A stretch of DNA of 64,000 nucleotides, taken from assembly GCF_000144915.1 (NCBI RefSeq), contig NC_014374.1, positions 310,001-374,000 on the forward strand. The letters are read 5' to 3'. The notes below the pieces were generated by a model, which was given only the letters and a program-made list of their open reading frames with translations, did no database searches and was not told the origin of the DNA. This DNA comes from Acidilobus saccharovorans 345-15. GTDB lineage: Archaea > Thermoproteota > Thermoprotei_A > Sulfolobales > Acidilobaceae. A program made the position numbers and the translations under genes. Positions 18,145 to 26,814 of this stretch are shown piece after piece (position 1 is the first letter of the stretch; the number at the start of each line of letters is the position of its first letter).

Positions 18145-19150
18145 TGATATGAATGAGCTCGTGGAGAAGTACGTCCCATTGGTGAACTCAGACATATATG
18201 ACGTAGTAAAGGGCGCCCCTGAGGAGCTTTACAATGCGTCGCTTCACTTAATAAAGGCTGGCGGAAAGAGGCTAAGGCCACTGGTGGTTCTCGCCACGGC
18301 CAGAGCTTTAGGTGGCGTTGACGCTGAGGCGCGCGCTATTCCTCTCGCCTCAGCCGTGGAGATTTTCCACAACTTCACCTTAGTGCATGACGACATTATG
18401 GACAATGACGACTTCAGGAGAGGGGTGCCCACAGTCCACAAGGTTTATGGAGTTCCACTGGCAATTACCGCTGGTGACCTTATGTTTTCACTATCCTTTG
18501 CATCAATTCTAAGAAGCCTTGAGAAAGGCCTTGACGAGGAGTACGTAATTAAGGCAGTGCAGGCCCTAACCGAGGCTTCCCGCAAGGTAGCTGAAGGCCA
18601 AGGTTATGACATGCTCTTCGAGAGGAGCTGGAATGTGGACGCAGAAGACTATCTAAGGATGATATACCTTAAGACAGGGGCGCTGGTGGAGGCGTCAGCA
18701 AAGTTAGGCGCCATAGCTGCAAAGGCCAAGGATGAGGTAATAGAGACCATGGGGGAGTATGGGAGGCTCGTTGGCCTAGCGTTCCAGATAAGGGACGATA
18801 TACTTGGAGTGTTTGGGGACCCCTCCAAAACTGGCAAACCCGTTTATAGCGATCTCCGGCGGGGTAAGAAAACCATATTGGCACTGAAGGCAGCCTCAAG
18901 TAATGAAAAGGTCAAGGAGCTCCTAATTGATATCTTCAATGGAGATAGCTCAGAGGAGAAGCTTAAGGAGGCAGCTGAAGCTATAAAGAGCACAGGAGCC
19001 CTCGACTACGCACAGGGCCTCGCCAACAGCTACTCTCGGCTTGCTGTAGAAAAGCTCGATATGCTGAAGGCCTCGGGGCTCATAGTGGACGAAAAGGCCT
19101 ATAGAGCCTTAAGAGATCTTGCAGTATTTAGTGCTCAGAGGGAGAAGTAA
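18134..19150 (+). CDS. Geranylgeranyl diphosphate synthase (trans-isoprenyl diphosphate synthase)
   Basis: Adds IPP units to an allylic diphosphate, giving the C20 (or longer) chain of archaeal ether lipids. Both aspartate-rich motifs are present: VHDDIMDNDD with downstream RRGVPTVHKVYG, and RDDILGVFGDPSKTGKP; GGKRLRP near the start binds IPP. The residues just before the first motif (FHNFTLVHDD) have Phe at the positions that limit chain length, which fits a short-chain (C20-C25) synthase but is not proof. 338 residues, normal length. The ATG lies inside the end of the isomerase gene, and GluRS starts 2 bases after the stop. Confidence 0.93.
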   Translation: MTFDDMNELVEKYVPLVNSDIYDVVKGAPEELYNASLHLIKAGGKRLRPLVVLATARALGGVDAEARAIPLASAVEIFHNFTLVHDDIMDNDDFRRGVPTVHKVYGVPLAITAGDLMFSLSFASILRSLEKGLDEEYVIKAVQALTEASRKVAEGQGYDMLFERSWNVDAEDYLRMIYLKTGALVEASAKLGAIAAKAKDEVIETMGEYGRLVGLAFQIRDDILGVFGDPSKTGKPVYSDLRRGKKTILALKAASSNEKVKELLIDIFNGDSSEEKLKEAAEAIKSTGALDYAQGLANSYSRLAVEKLDMLKASGLIVDEKAYRALRDLAVFSAQREK

Positions 19151-19152
19151 AC

Positions 19153-20883
19153 ATGAGCTTGGACGAGCTAAGGTCTCTAATCTACAGGGTTACATTACGT
19201 AATGCAGTGCAACATGGAGGCAAAGCAATGATAAACAGCGTAATGTCGACGCTCATAGCCGAGCACCCGGAGCTCAGGCAGAGGGCCAGGGAGCTGGCGC
19301 CCATAGTAAAGGAGATGGTGGATAAGGTTAACTCCATGAGTGCCGAGGAACAGCGTGACACTCTGGCAAGGGAATTCGGTGAAGCCGTGGAGGAAGGTCA
19401 GAAAAAGCCGAAGCCCGAGCAGAAGGTCCTACCTCCGCTTCCTAACGCTCAGGAGGGTAAGGTTGTCACCAGGTTTGCCCCTAACCCGGACTTCGCAATT
19501 CACATAGGTAACGCTAGGCCCGCGATATTGAGCTACGAGTACGCGAGAATGTACAAGGGTAAGATGGTGCTAAGGTTTGAAGATACAGACCCTAGGACCA
19601 AGACGCCTATGAAAGAGGCCTATGAGATGATTAGGGAGGACCTCAGGTGGCTTGGGGTTAGATGGGATGAGGAGTACATACAGAGCCTTCGCATGGAGAT
19701 ATTCTATTCGACTATGAAGGAGGCCCTCTCAAAGGGCTGCGCCTATGTGGACTTAGGGGGCGAGGAGAGCAAGAAGCTGATATCTGAGGGCAAGCCGCCA
19801 GAGTACAGGGACAAGCCACCGGAGTGGCAGCTAGAGCAGTTCGACAGGATGCTCTCAGGACACTATAAGGAGGGGGAGGCTGTAGTAAGATTTAAGACGA
19901 ACGTCAACGATCCAAACCCCAGCCTCAGGGATTGGGTAGCCTTCAGGATCATTGATACTGACGCCCATCCTCACCCACTGACTGGAGACAAGTACATAGT
20001 GTGGCCCACCTATAACTTTGCAGTCAGCGTTGATGACCACTTGATGGGCATAACGCACGTGCTCAGGGGCAAGGAGCACCAGCTTAACACATTGAAACAG
20101 GGTTACGTCTACAAGTGCTTCAAGTGGCCTGAGCCCACCTACATACACTTTGGAAGGCTGAAGCTCGAAGGCTTTATAATGAGCAAGAGCTACATAAAGA
20201 AGATAATGAGCGACAGACCTGGCGAGTTCATGGGTCTTGATGATCCAAGGTTTGGCACGATAGCCGGGCTTCGTAGGCGCGGCATATTGCCCGAGTCTAT
20301 AAGGGATGTAATCCTTGACGTCGGTGTAAGGCCAGGTGATGCCAAGCTTAGCTGGGCGAACTTAGCCGCGGTTAACAGGAAGAGGCTTGATCCCATAGCT
20401 GACAGGCTGATGTTCGTGGAGCTTACAGGTGGCCGCGGCATCAGGATGAGGTTAAGTCAGCCTGACTGTTACGTGGCAAAGATACCTTTACATCCCAATA
20501 GGCCGCAGGCGGTTCGCGAGATAAAGGTATGCGATGGGGACTACATCTATGTTCCAAGCGAGGACGCTAAGGCCCCCATGGTAAGGCTAGCCGGCTTAGG
20601 AAACTATGCAGTGAACGCCAATGATGGTTTACTTGAGTTTAAGAATGATAGCCTTGAAGAGGCCAGAAAGGGAGGTTACCCGATAATTCAGTGGGTGCCT
20701 GAGGCTAGCTCTGTCCGGCTGACGGTGCTGGAGCCTGATGGTCTGAACTTAATAAAGCATGACGGACTAGCTGAAGGTTACATAAACAACTACGGCAAGG
20801 GATCCAGGCTGCAGTTCATACGTTACGGCTTCGTCATAATAGACTCCGTCAACCCCTTGGTAGCCATATTGACCCATACGTAG
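19153..20883 (+). CDS. gltX: Glutamyl-tRNA synthetase, archaeal type
   Basis: Charges tRNA-Glu, and in archaea usually also tRNA-Gln for later amidation. The 576-residue class I enzyme has an archaeal N-terminal extension of about 100 residues, then FAPNPDFAIHIGNARPA (the HIGH motif as HIGN, near residue 116), DTDPRTKTPMKEAY, the EHQLNTLKQ region, and KMSKS as FIMSKSYIKK near residue 344. The C-terminal part is the GlnRS-like beta-barrel anticodon domain of archaeal and eukaryotic enzymes. The ATG follows the GGPP synthase stop by 2 bases, so it is the third gene of that operon. Confidence 0.95.
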   Translation: MSLDELRSLIYRVTLRNAVQHGGKAMINSVMSTLIAEHPELRQRARELAPIVKEMVDKVNSMSAEEQRDTLAREFGEAVEEGQKKPKPEQKVLPPLPNAQEGKVVTRFAPNPDFAIHIGNARPAILSYEYARMYKGKMVLRFEDTDPRTKTPMKEAYEMIREDLRWLGVRWDEEYIQSLRMEIFYSTMKEALSKGCAYVDLGGEESKKLISEGKPPEYRDKPPEWQLEQFDRMLSGHYKEGEAVVRFKTNVNDPNPSLRDWVAFRIIDTDAHPHPLTGDKYIVWPTYNFAVSVDDHLMGITHVLRGKEHQLNTLKQGYVYKCFKWPEPTYIHFGRLKLEGFIMSKSYIKKIMSDRPGEFMGLDDPRFGTIAGLRRRGILPESIRDVILDVGVRPGDAKLSWANLAAVNRKRLDPIADRLMFVELTGGRGIRMRLSQPDCYVAKIPLHPNRPQAVREIKVCDGDYIYVPSEDAKAPMVRLAGLGNYAVNANDGLLEFKNDSLEEARKGGYPIIQWVPEASSVRLTVLEPDGLNLIKHDGLAEGYINNYGKGSRLQFIRYGFVIIDSVNPLVAILTHT

Positions 20884-20900
20884 CGTGACAGGCCTTATTG

Positions 20901-22235
20901 CTATGAAGAGAACTCCTTAACATATTTCGCCAGTTCGTCGAAGCCCTCCTTGTACCTTATTATAGCGTTCAGGGGCACATAATGGTATCCGGTGCGTGCG
21001 ATGATTTCATAAACGGACTCATAGCTAGCCCTTTCAACAAGCCAAAAGAAAAGCGATGAGAGGCCGTCCAGGAGGTTGCTAAGCCCCTTGCTCTCGGCGT
21101 TCCTCACGTATGATTCCAAGATGCTTCTGAAGGCCTCCTTCTCCCATCTGAGAAGCTCCTCTGGAGGCCACGACGAGACCTGAAGAAGGGAGGCGCCGGT
21201 CCTCAGCTGCTCGCCCATCATTGCAGCATAGTCAATGCTCCTCGCCAGGGCGGCTAGGTCCCTTACCGCAGGTTCCTTTTCGAGCTTACTTGCAGGCATC
21301 TTGTACGGTTCCCCCTCAAAGTCCGTTATGTATATGTCCCCCTTCTGAGACTCTACTATTTGGTAGAGGTGAAGGTCACCGTGGATCCTCAGCTTGGTTC
21401 TTCCAAGGAGCTTCTCTGCAAGTGGCTCCAGGGAACTTACTAGCTCCTCCAAGGAGTCGGCGGCCTCGTAAACCAGGGGCCTGTCGCTGTATGGAAGCAT
21501 GCGGGAGCCCTTATCTCTCAGCCATGAAGACCTCCAGCTGATCCTTTCAAGCCACCTCCTGATGTCAGCGTCCGTTATGGGCTCTGGCCTGCACCAGCTT
21601 TCGCTGCATGTCATCATGACGTTATGAAGCTCCGAGATCGCCAACCCTATCTTAGGCCCTATGGAATTCACGTTAGCGGTAGACCTGTTGGAGGCATCAT
21701 TGACATAGGTCGTAGCTGCTGGAAATCCGTCAATAAAGCTAGTGATAATAATGTAGGGTGAACTCTCATAAGTTAAGTTGCATATGAATTTGGGGACCCA
21801 CTTATAATTTACAAACGTTAAGTACCTGAGTACCAGGTGTTCTATGTTGTCGCTTTCAAGGCGCCTTAAGGCCTTTATCAGTAACCTTTCACCGCCTTCA
21901 TCTACGGCCTCGTAGCTTATGGATCTGAGCCCCGAACTTACGATTTTTAGCTCCCTTATCTTCCTGAGCCCACGGCAGCTTGATTGGAACGCGGCGGTAG
22001 AAGAGCTCAATATAGAGTTAAGCCATGTGGCTGAGGAGTCCAGTTCCAGGAGTGAACCATCAGGCAGCATGGAAATAGGGGCAAAGGCCTTCTCACCGCA
22101 CCCCTCAACTGTGAGGGCGAGGCCTCCCTCTATAGGCTCACAGTAGTAGGCTACGCTGTCGCAGCTGAGCATCCAGGGCCTTGATGTATACCATTTAAGT
22201 ATTGACGAACTGCACTCTGTCACTAAGTTAGACAC
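20901..22235 (-). CDS. Maltokinase-like aminoglycoside phosphotransferase-fold kinase
   Basis: A 444-residue kinase-like protein. The catalytic loop IHGDLHLYQIV and the metal-binding DFEGEP, followed by EKEPAVRDLAALARSIDYA, match the bacterial maltokinase (Mak/Pep2) and its fusions to trehalose synthase, rather than antibiotic kinases. Such enzymes make maltose-1-phosphate for alpha-glucan synthesis. The N-terminal 100 residues also fit the maltokinase cap region. It lies beside an intracellular GH15 on the same strand (60 bases apart), supporting an alpha-glucoside role. Acidic C-terminal lobe is intact. The GTG start fits a TTTAATAAG box about 29 bases upstream. Substrate is inferred only. 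Confidence 0.7.
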   Translation of the reverse strand: MSNLVTECSSSILKWYTSRPWMLSCDSVAYYCEPIEGGLALTVEGCGEKAFAPISMLPDGSLLELDSSATWLNSILSSSTAAFQSSCRGLRKIRELKIVSSGLRSISYEAVDEGGERLLIKALRRLESDNIEHLVLRYLTFVNYKWVPKFICNLTYESSPYIIITSFIDGFPAATTYVNDASNRSTANVNSIGPKIGLAISELHNVMMTCSESWCRPEPITDADIRRWLERISWRSSWLRDKGSRMLPYSDRPLVYEAADSLEELVSSLEPLAEKLLGRTKLRIHGDLHLYQIVESQKGDIYITDFEGEPYKMPASKLEKEPAVRDLAALARSIDYAAMMGEQLRTGASLLQVSSWPPEELLRWEKEAFRSILESYVRNAESKGLSNLLDGLSSLFFWLVERASYESVYEIIARTGYHYVPLNAIIRYKEGFDELAKYVKEFSS

Positions 22236-22294
22236 CTATCTCTATTAAAAGATAGCGCGCTTATTAAAGCAAGATAAGCGCTTGTGCATGGCAA

Positions 22295-24148
22295 TTAGCC
22301 TGGCGGCAGCAGGCTTTTGCCGCCTAACATGAAGTAAGTCTTAATGTATTCAGCGTGGCTCCACGCCAGCGGCATTACTGAGAGCGGCGCCGAATCGAAG
22401 GGGCTGACCTGCTCCGGCAGCATCCCAGTGGGGGAGGCTACCCCCTCAACCCACGTCATTAATTGCTTTGCAGAGTCGAAGTCACTCTGCAATATATAGC
22501 TCTGCGCCAGCCACATGGTAGTTATTATCCATGGGTTGCCAGGTATGCCCGTATAGTCACCAGTGATTCTTTGGTAGTAGTCGTTTTCATACCTTGCAAG
22601 GCCTCCTACCCTGCTAACCCACAATTTATCTCTCACAACCTTTACGGTGCTCTCAAACATGGGATCTGAAGGCTCCACAAGGCCAAGGAGGCCGGCTGCC
22701 AGGATTGAGGAATCTACAGTCTTATCAACGCTGACAACCCTGTCCTTATCTATTACTATCATCCTGTAGAAATGGCCTCCATCCCTGTTAAACATGTGTT
22801 CCCTGAAGCCGTTTTGGATGGCCTTAGCTAGGCGTCTCCACTTGTCCTCCTTGCTCCACACTCCAAGCCTCCTCGCGATGTCTGCAGCGCTCTTCATGGC
22901 AGCATAGACAGCGGCGACCGTATATGCGTGAACCCCAAGTCTCTCCTCCCAGAGGTCGTAGCTCATCAAAGGCAAGGACAGCTTCCCATTAATGAAACTT
23001 GCCATGAACTCCGTGGCCTTTTCCAAATTCTCATAGACTTCCCGTAGCAGGAAGTAATCATTAGAGGTCACTATATGGTACCAGAAACCGTAGACTGCCA
23101 GGGCGGTCTCGTCCTCCTGTATGTTCTTACTAATTTCAGTCTCAGAGGTCCACGGGTGCCACGTACTTCCAAAAGTGCCGTCAGCGTTATACTTCTGGTA
23201 AAGATAGCCTTCAGGAGTCATCAGCTCTGTAAACAGCTTCTCGTAAAACCTCCTAGTGAAGGACCAGTAGCCCATAGAGTCAAGGGCTATGGCTACATGA
23301 ACTGCATCCCTTGGCCATGTATATGCATAAGTGTCAAGGTTAAACTTGAGGATGCTGGTGTCCAGCGAGGCAGGCACTTCACCATTATTACCCATGTGGC
23401 CAATGAGCACGGCAACGCTCTGCTTCAAGAGTTTTACATTCTTGACGGGCTCTGTAAGAACGCTCCAGTACCTGCTGTCGCGCTCAAAGTGCTCACCAGG
23501 ACTTGCCCTTAGGTCCTTCAAAGATTCCACGAGGTCATTATAGCTTCTTCCAGCAACTATGTAAAGGTAGAACTCCTTGGCAGCTATGGAGACAGCGCTG
23601 TCAACGGAGCCCTGAGCTATCGGGTTTTTGTTCAGAACACCGTCCTGGCAGTCTCCAAGCACAGCTCCTTGGTCTCTCCTCCCCGTGGTATACTCATAGA
23701 GTTTATGTGATGAGGTAACCGCGAACCAGGTACTTCCCTTGTAGTGGATCACGGCATCGAGTCGGGGGTCGTAGAGCGCCGTGTCACCAAGTTCACTGTT
23801 GTTGAGCCTGAAGTCGTTGTACTGTATGAACCTAAAGAGGCCCTCACCCTTTATGCTAACCTTAGTTATTATTGCTGGCCTTGTTTGGGAGGCCAACGAA
23901 GTAAGCTCCACTGTAGCGTCGCTCAATCTGAAAATAGCCCTGGCTATCAGGTTGTCCATTTCAATGGACTTGTCCACGTTTTCGAGCCATAGCATCTGGC
24001 CATCCTTCCATAGACCTATCTTAAAGGCGCCGTTTACTGAGTGGTTATGGTGCTGGTCAAGCATGGGATAATAGATGCTCCTTATGTAGAAGTTGCCGTC
24101 GTAGAGCGCCGCAATAGTTCCGTTGCTGACCATCGCAAGTCTTGCCAC
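22295..24148 (-). CDS. Glycoside hydrolase family 15 (glucoamylase or trehalase), intracellular
   Basis: A 617-residue GH15 enzyme releasing glucose from alpha-glucans or trehalose by inversion. The N-terminal beta-sandwich (GNFYIRSIYYPMLDQHHNH) is followed by the (alpha/alpha)6 barrel with YTWPRDAVHVA near residue 277, the general acid in DLWEERLGVH near 399 and the general base in GMLPEQVSPFD near 579. No signal peptide or membrane segment, so it is cytoplasmic, unlike the second GH15 at 47578. Archaeal members of this clade include both glucoamylases and trehalases, which cannot be told apart by eye. GTG start at 24148; ATG at 24133 is an alternative. A tandem repeat lies in its promoter region. 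Confidence 0.88.
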   Translation of the reverse strand: MARLAMVSNGTIAALYDGNFYIRSIYYPMLDQHHNHSVNGAFKIGLWKDGQMLWLENVDKSIEMDNLIARAIFRLSDATVELTSLASQTRPAIITKVSIKGEGLFRFIQYNDFRLNNSELGDTALYDPRLDAVIHYKGSTWFAVTSSHKLYEYTTGRRDQGAVLGDCQDGVLNKNPIAQGSVDSAVSIAAKEFYLYIVAGRSYNDLVESLKDLRASPGEHFERDSRYWSVLTEPVKNVKLLKQSVAVLIGHMGNNGEVPASLDTSILKFNLDTYAYTWPRDAVHVAIALDSMGYWSFTRRFYEKLFTELMTPEGYLYQKYNADGTFGSTWHPWTSETEISKNIQEDETALAVYGFWYHIVTSNDYFLLREVYENLEKATEFMASFINGKLSLPLMSYDLWEERLGVHAYTVAAVYAAMKSAADIARRLGVWSKEDKWRRLAKAIQNGFREHMFNRDGGHFYRMIVIDKDRVVSVDKTVDSSILAAGLLGLVEPSDPMFESTVKVVRDKLWVSRVGGLARYENDYYQRITGDYTGIPGNPWIITTMWLAQSYILQSDFDSAKQLMTWVEGVASPTGMLPEQVSPFDSAPLSVMPLAWSHAEYIKTYFMLGGKSLLPPG

Positions 24149-24200
24149 CTATGTTCACCGCTAACAGGGAATAGTGCCCCACTTGATATTTACTATTTAC

Positions 24201-24239
24201 TTTAGACTCTTTTTAGACTCTTAATTTAAATGTGCACAT
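24201..24239. promoter_or_regulatory. Tandem 11-bp repeat and palindrome upstream of GH15
   Basis: TTTAGACTCTT occurs twice back to back (24201-24211 and 24212-24222) without a mismatch. Seven bases further is the perfect 10-base palindrome ATGTGCACAT (24230-24239). Both lie upstream of the likely GH15 TATA element (minus strand AGTAAATATC, about 24184-24193), where a regulator of sugar metabolism could bind. This is inference from position and symmetry. Confidence 0.5.
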
Positions 24240-24307
24240 ATGTAAAGGCACGAAGCAGTTTATCCCGCGCCGCACAACATCAATAATGAGAGCCCCTTAG
24301 CGTAACT

Positions 24308-25126
24308 TTAAACGCCGCAGCCCATCTTAGGTAGCTCTTCCACTTTTCCCTCCGCAACAGCGAAAACGTTATGCGGATGTATGCTCTCCAGGCTATAGAT
24401 CTCTGCTCTGAGCACCGTATCCTTAGGAAGGCTTTCGCCGACTAGACATCTGAGTCTCCTCACGGCCTCCCTAACAGCGTCCTCAGCAAATCTTGGGTTT
24501 CTGTGGGCTCCAAAGACAAGTTTTGCCTCCTGAGGCCTCTTAAGTAACGTAAAGGCCGGCGCCGAGAGCGAGGCCCAGAGGGCTGATGCAATATCATCAA
24601 CGCTAATTATGTGAAGCTTGTGGGATATTATGGAGCCTTTAAGCATCACTTTTTGGCTATGGCTGGGCGCCGTGGAGCTATAGTTAAACATGTCAGCTAT
24701 AGTTCTCTGCGCGCTGGGACATACGGTGAAGCCTTTTACAGAGACGCTGGTCAGGAAGGTCTTTTTATATCTTCCTCCTGTCACAGCAACTTTAACTCTA
24801 ACTGGCTCCAGGGACTCTATATCCTCAAAGACGGCCCTCGCCCAATAAGTTGTATATAGCTCAACGCCGGCGCTATCGCTGTAACTGTGAAGATTCAGAA
24901 GCTGGTCATGAATGCTCTCTGCAAGGCCTTCAAGGCTCCACGACTCCTGGGGGAAGGAGTCCAATATTTGCATGGCGTCAACGTTGCGGGACAGGTGGGC
25001 CCCCTTTCTGTCAGATGAAATATCCACGTATACATTAATCTTCGCGTCAAAGGCGAACATCCCCTGGGGCGACTTTATTAGGATTCTCTTCAGGACGCCT
25101 CTGAAACCTATCCTCTTAACTGGCAC
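24308..25126 (-). CDS. mptA: GTP cyclohydrolase IV (MptA/FolE2 family)
   Basis: Opens GTP to start pterin synthesis; the archaeal MptA enzyme is metal-dependent and makes a cyclic dihydroneopterin phosphate. The 272-residue protein shows VGFRGV-type N terminus (KRIGFRGVLKR), DISSDRKGAHLSRN, the conserved Cys in FTVCPSAQRTIA, and LESIHPHNVFA near the C terminus with metal-binding histidines. The archaeal Q/H pattern differs from the bacterial FolE2 CPCSK motif. The GTG start is 7 bases after pheT, so it is the third gene of the pheS-pheT operon, an unexpected partner. The product may feed a folate/methanopterin-like coenzyme or tRNA archaeosine. Confidence 0.85.
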   Translation of the reverse strand: MPVKRIGFRGVLKRILIKSPQGMFAFDAKINVYVDISSDRKGAHLSRNVDAMQILDSFPQESWSLEGLAESIHDQLLNLHSYSDSAGVELYTTYWARAVFEDIESLEPVRVKVAVTGGRYKKTFLTSVSVKGFTVCPSAQRTIADMFNYSSTAPSHSQKVMLKGSIISHKLHIISVDDIASALWASLSAPAFTLLKRPQEAKLVFGAHRNPRFAEDAVREAVRRLRCLVGESLPKDTVLRAEIYSLESIHPHNVFAVAEGKVEELPKMGCGV

Positions 25127-25133
25127 AGGGTAG

Positions 25134-26810
25134 TCAGGGCTTCTGTCCTGCAGCTCCAGCCCTTATCACCTTTAGGAGCTCTGTTAACGAGAGTTCAAAA
25201 ACGGCCACTGGGTACGTTACGTTGAGCTTATCTAGTATAACAGGGTTTATCTCGCCAATAACTCCAATCTCGTGGCCATTAGCTAGGAGTGACGCGGACC
25301 TGCCTGCGAGAAGCCAGCTAGCTGTGAGAGGTTTAGCGCTGGGCTTGAGGCCAAAGGATCTTATAAATGCGTAAGCAACGGCTTGAATGTCCTCATAGCT
25401 TACTGAGTCGTCCATGGTAGCGGCAGCCAGCTTTAAGTCTTCTACTGCTTCAGAGCCGATCTTTTTAACGGTCTTGCCTATCTCGAAGATATTAACAGGC
25501 TTGGTCTTGCTGACGTTGAAGAACATGAGCTGAAGTAGCTGGGGCACGAGAGAGGGCCTTAAGGCATCTAGCTCCTCCTGTACAGGATTTTTGAGCTCTA
25601 CAGTGTCGCTGATCATATCAAAGAGCCTCAGTAAGGAGGAGCTGGTCAATATATAGCTCATTACCTCGGTGAAGCCAAGCCCTGCCATTATGTCGCGTGC
25701 CGCCCTTGAGAGCAGGGTGTGGTCTAACAACGATCCTCTAGCGTCGTTCATGTACTTGCTTGGTAAAAGCTTGGGGGAGTCATAGCCTAACGCCATGGCA
25801 ATGTCTTCCACGAGATCTATCTCAGATATTATGTCATAACGGAACGGAGGAATTGTAACTTTTACATGGCCGTTCTCAGGCGAGGCGCTGTGCCTCATCT
25901 TGAGCAGCGAAAGTGTAACCTCATCGACTGTTAGGTCCGTCCCCAGGACCCTGTTTACGTAGTTTATATCAAGGCTCAGCTCCCTGCTCTTAAGTACTGG
26001 CGTGTGTAAAGGCTCTCCTGTCCTTGGAACTACCCTGACGAAACCTATGTAAGTTCCTCTCCTCTCGGCTAAGTTAAGCGTTATGATGTCCAGCACCTTA
26101 AGCACGGAGGCAAGGTCCGTTCCAGTGACGTCGATTAGAAGATCCCTGGTGCCGACCTCAACCCTGGTGAGCTCAGAATTTATCACGGGGGGCAGAGAGA
26201 GCACAGCCCCACCATCTTCTGTAAATGCCGGGTGGAGGCCCTCAGCTAGACTTATGTTGCCATATTTTACCCCCTGCTCCGTGCTCCTCAGAACTTCAGC
26301 TATCGACATGGTTTCGCTTCCACCAAGGGGTACCATGCTGCTCTTGAGCGGTATCATGCTGTACCTGAGCCTCTTGGACTTAACCTTAGCCAGGTCGTGG
26401 AACCCTATTGCTACCTTCCTTCTTCTCCTTCCTACAGTGTCATGGAGTTTCTCTTGGAACTGAACGAGCTCCTCAAGGAAGGACTCCGAATCGACGTTCA
26501 CATTATATACCACGGCAGCAGCTATGTAAGGCCTAGTCTCTGGCATCTCATTGACGAGCTCCAGGCCGCTGTCCCTGAGCTTCCCATCTAAGGGCGTCCA
26601 GCCAAGTTCTATGGACTCTATGCCTCTGACGGCCCTTGCTATGCCTTCAGAGATAAACATGTCTGGCCTGTCCGGGTTTATCTCAACCGAGAGATAGTTA
26701 TCATTAAGCTCGGTCTCGCACTTTAACCTGAAAAGCGCCTCCTCAACTATGTCAAGGTCCAGGCCTGTGGTCTCCACCAGCCTCTCAGGCCTAAACCTGA
26801 GCGTTACCAT
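25134..26810 (-). CDS. pheT: Phenylalanyl-tRNA synthetase beta subunit
   Basis: The B-domain subunit of heterotetrameric PheRS, including the B3/B4 region that edits mischarged tyrosine, the B5 domain and the catalytically dead synthetase fold. At 558 residues it is the short archaeal/eukaryotic form without the bacterial tRNA-binding N-terminal module. Typical patterns are LSVEINPDRPDMFISEGIARA, the IDVTGTDLA segment, and ENGHVKVTIPPFRYDI with DLVEDIAMALGYD. I chose the ATG at 26810, which follows GAGGTG and lies 4 bases after the pheS stop; a TTG at 26825 would overlap pheS. Confidence 0.93.
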   Translation of the reverse strand: MVTLRFRPERLVETTGLDLDIVEEALFRLKCETELNDNYLSVEINPDRPDMFISEGIARAVRGIESIELGWTPLDGKLRDSGLELVNEMPETRPYIAAAVVYNVNVDSESFLEELVQFQEKLHDTVGRRRRKVAIGFHDLAKVKSKRLRYSMIPLKSSMVPLGGSETMSIAEVLRSTEQGVKYGNISLAEGLHPAFTEDGGAVLSLPPVINSELTRVEVGTRDLLIDVTGTDLASVLKVLDIITLNLAERRGTYIGFVRVVPRTGEPLHTPVLKSRELSLDINYVNRVLGTDLTVDEVTLSLLKMRHSASPENGHVKVTIPPFRYDIISEIDLVEDIAMALGYDSPKLLPSKYMNDARGSLLDHTLLSRAARDIMAGLGFTEVMSYILTSSSLLRLFDMISDTVELKNPVQEELDALRPSLVPQLLQLMFFNVSKTKPVNIFEIGKTVKKIGSEAVEDLKLAAATMDDSVSYEDIQAVAYAFIRSFGLKPSAKPLTASWLLAGRSASLLANGHEIGVIGEINPVILDKLNVTYPVAVFELSLTELLKVIRAGAAGQKP

Positions 26811-26814
26811 GGCT

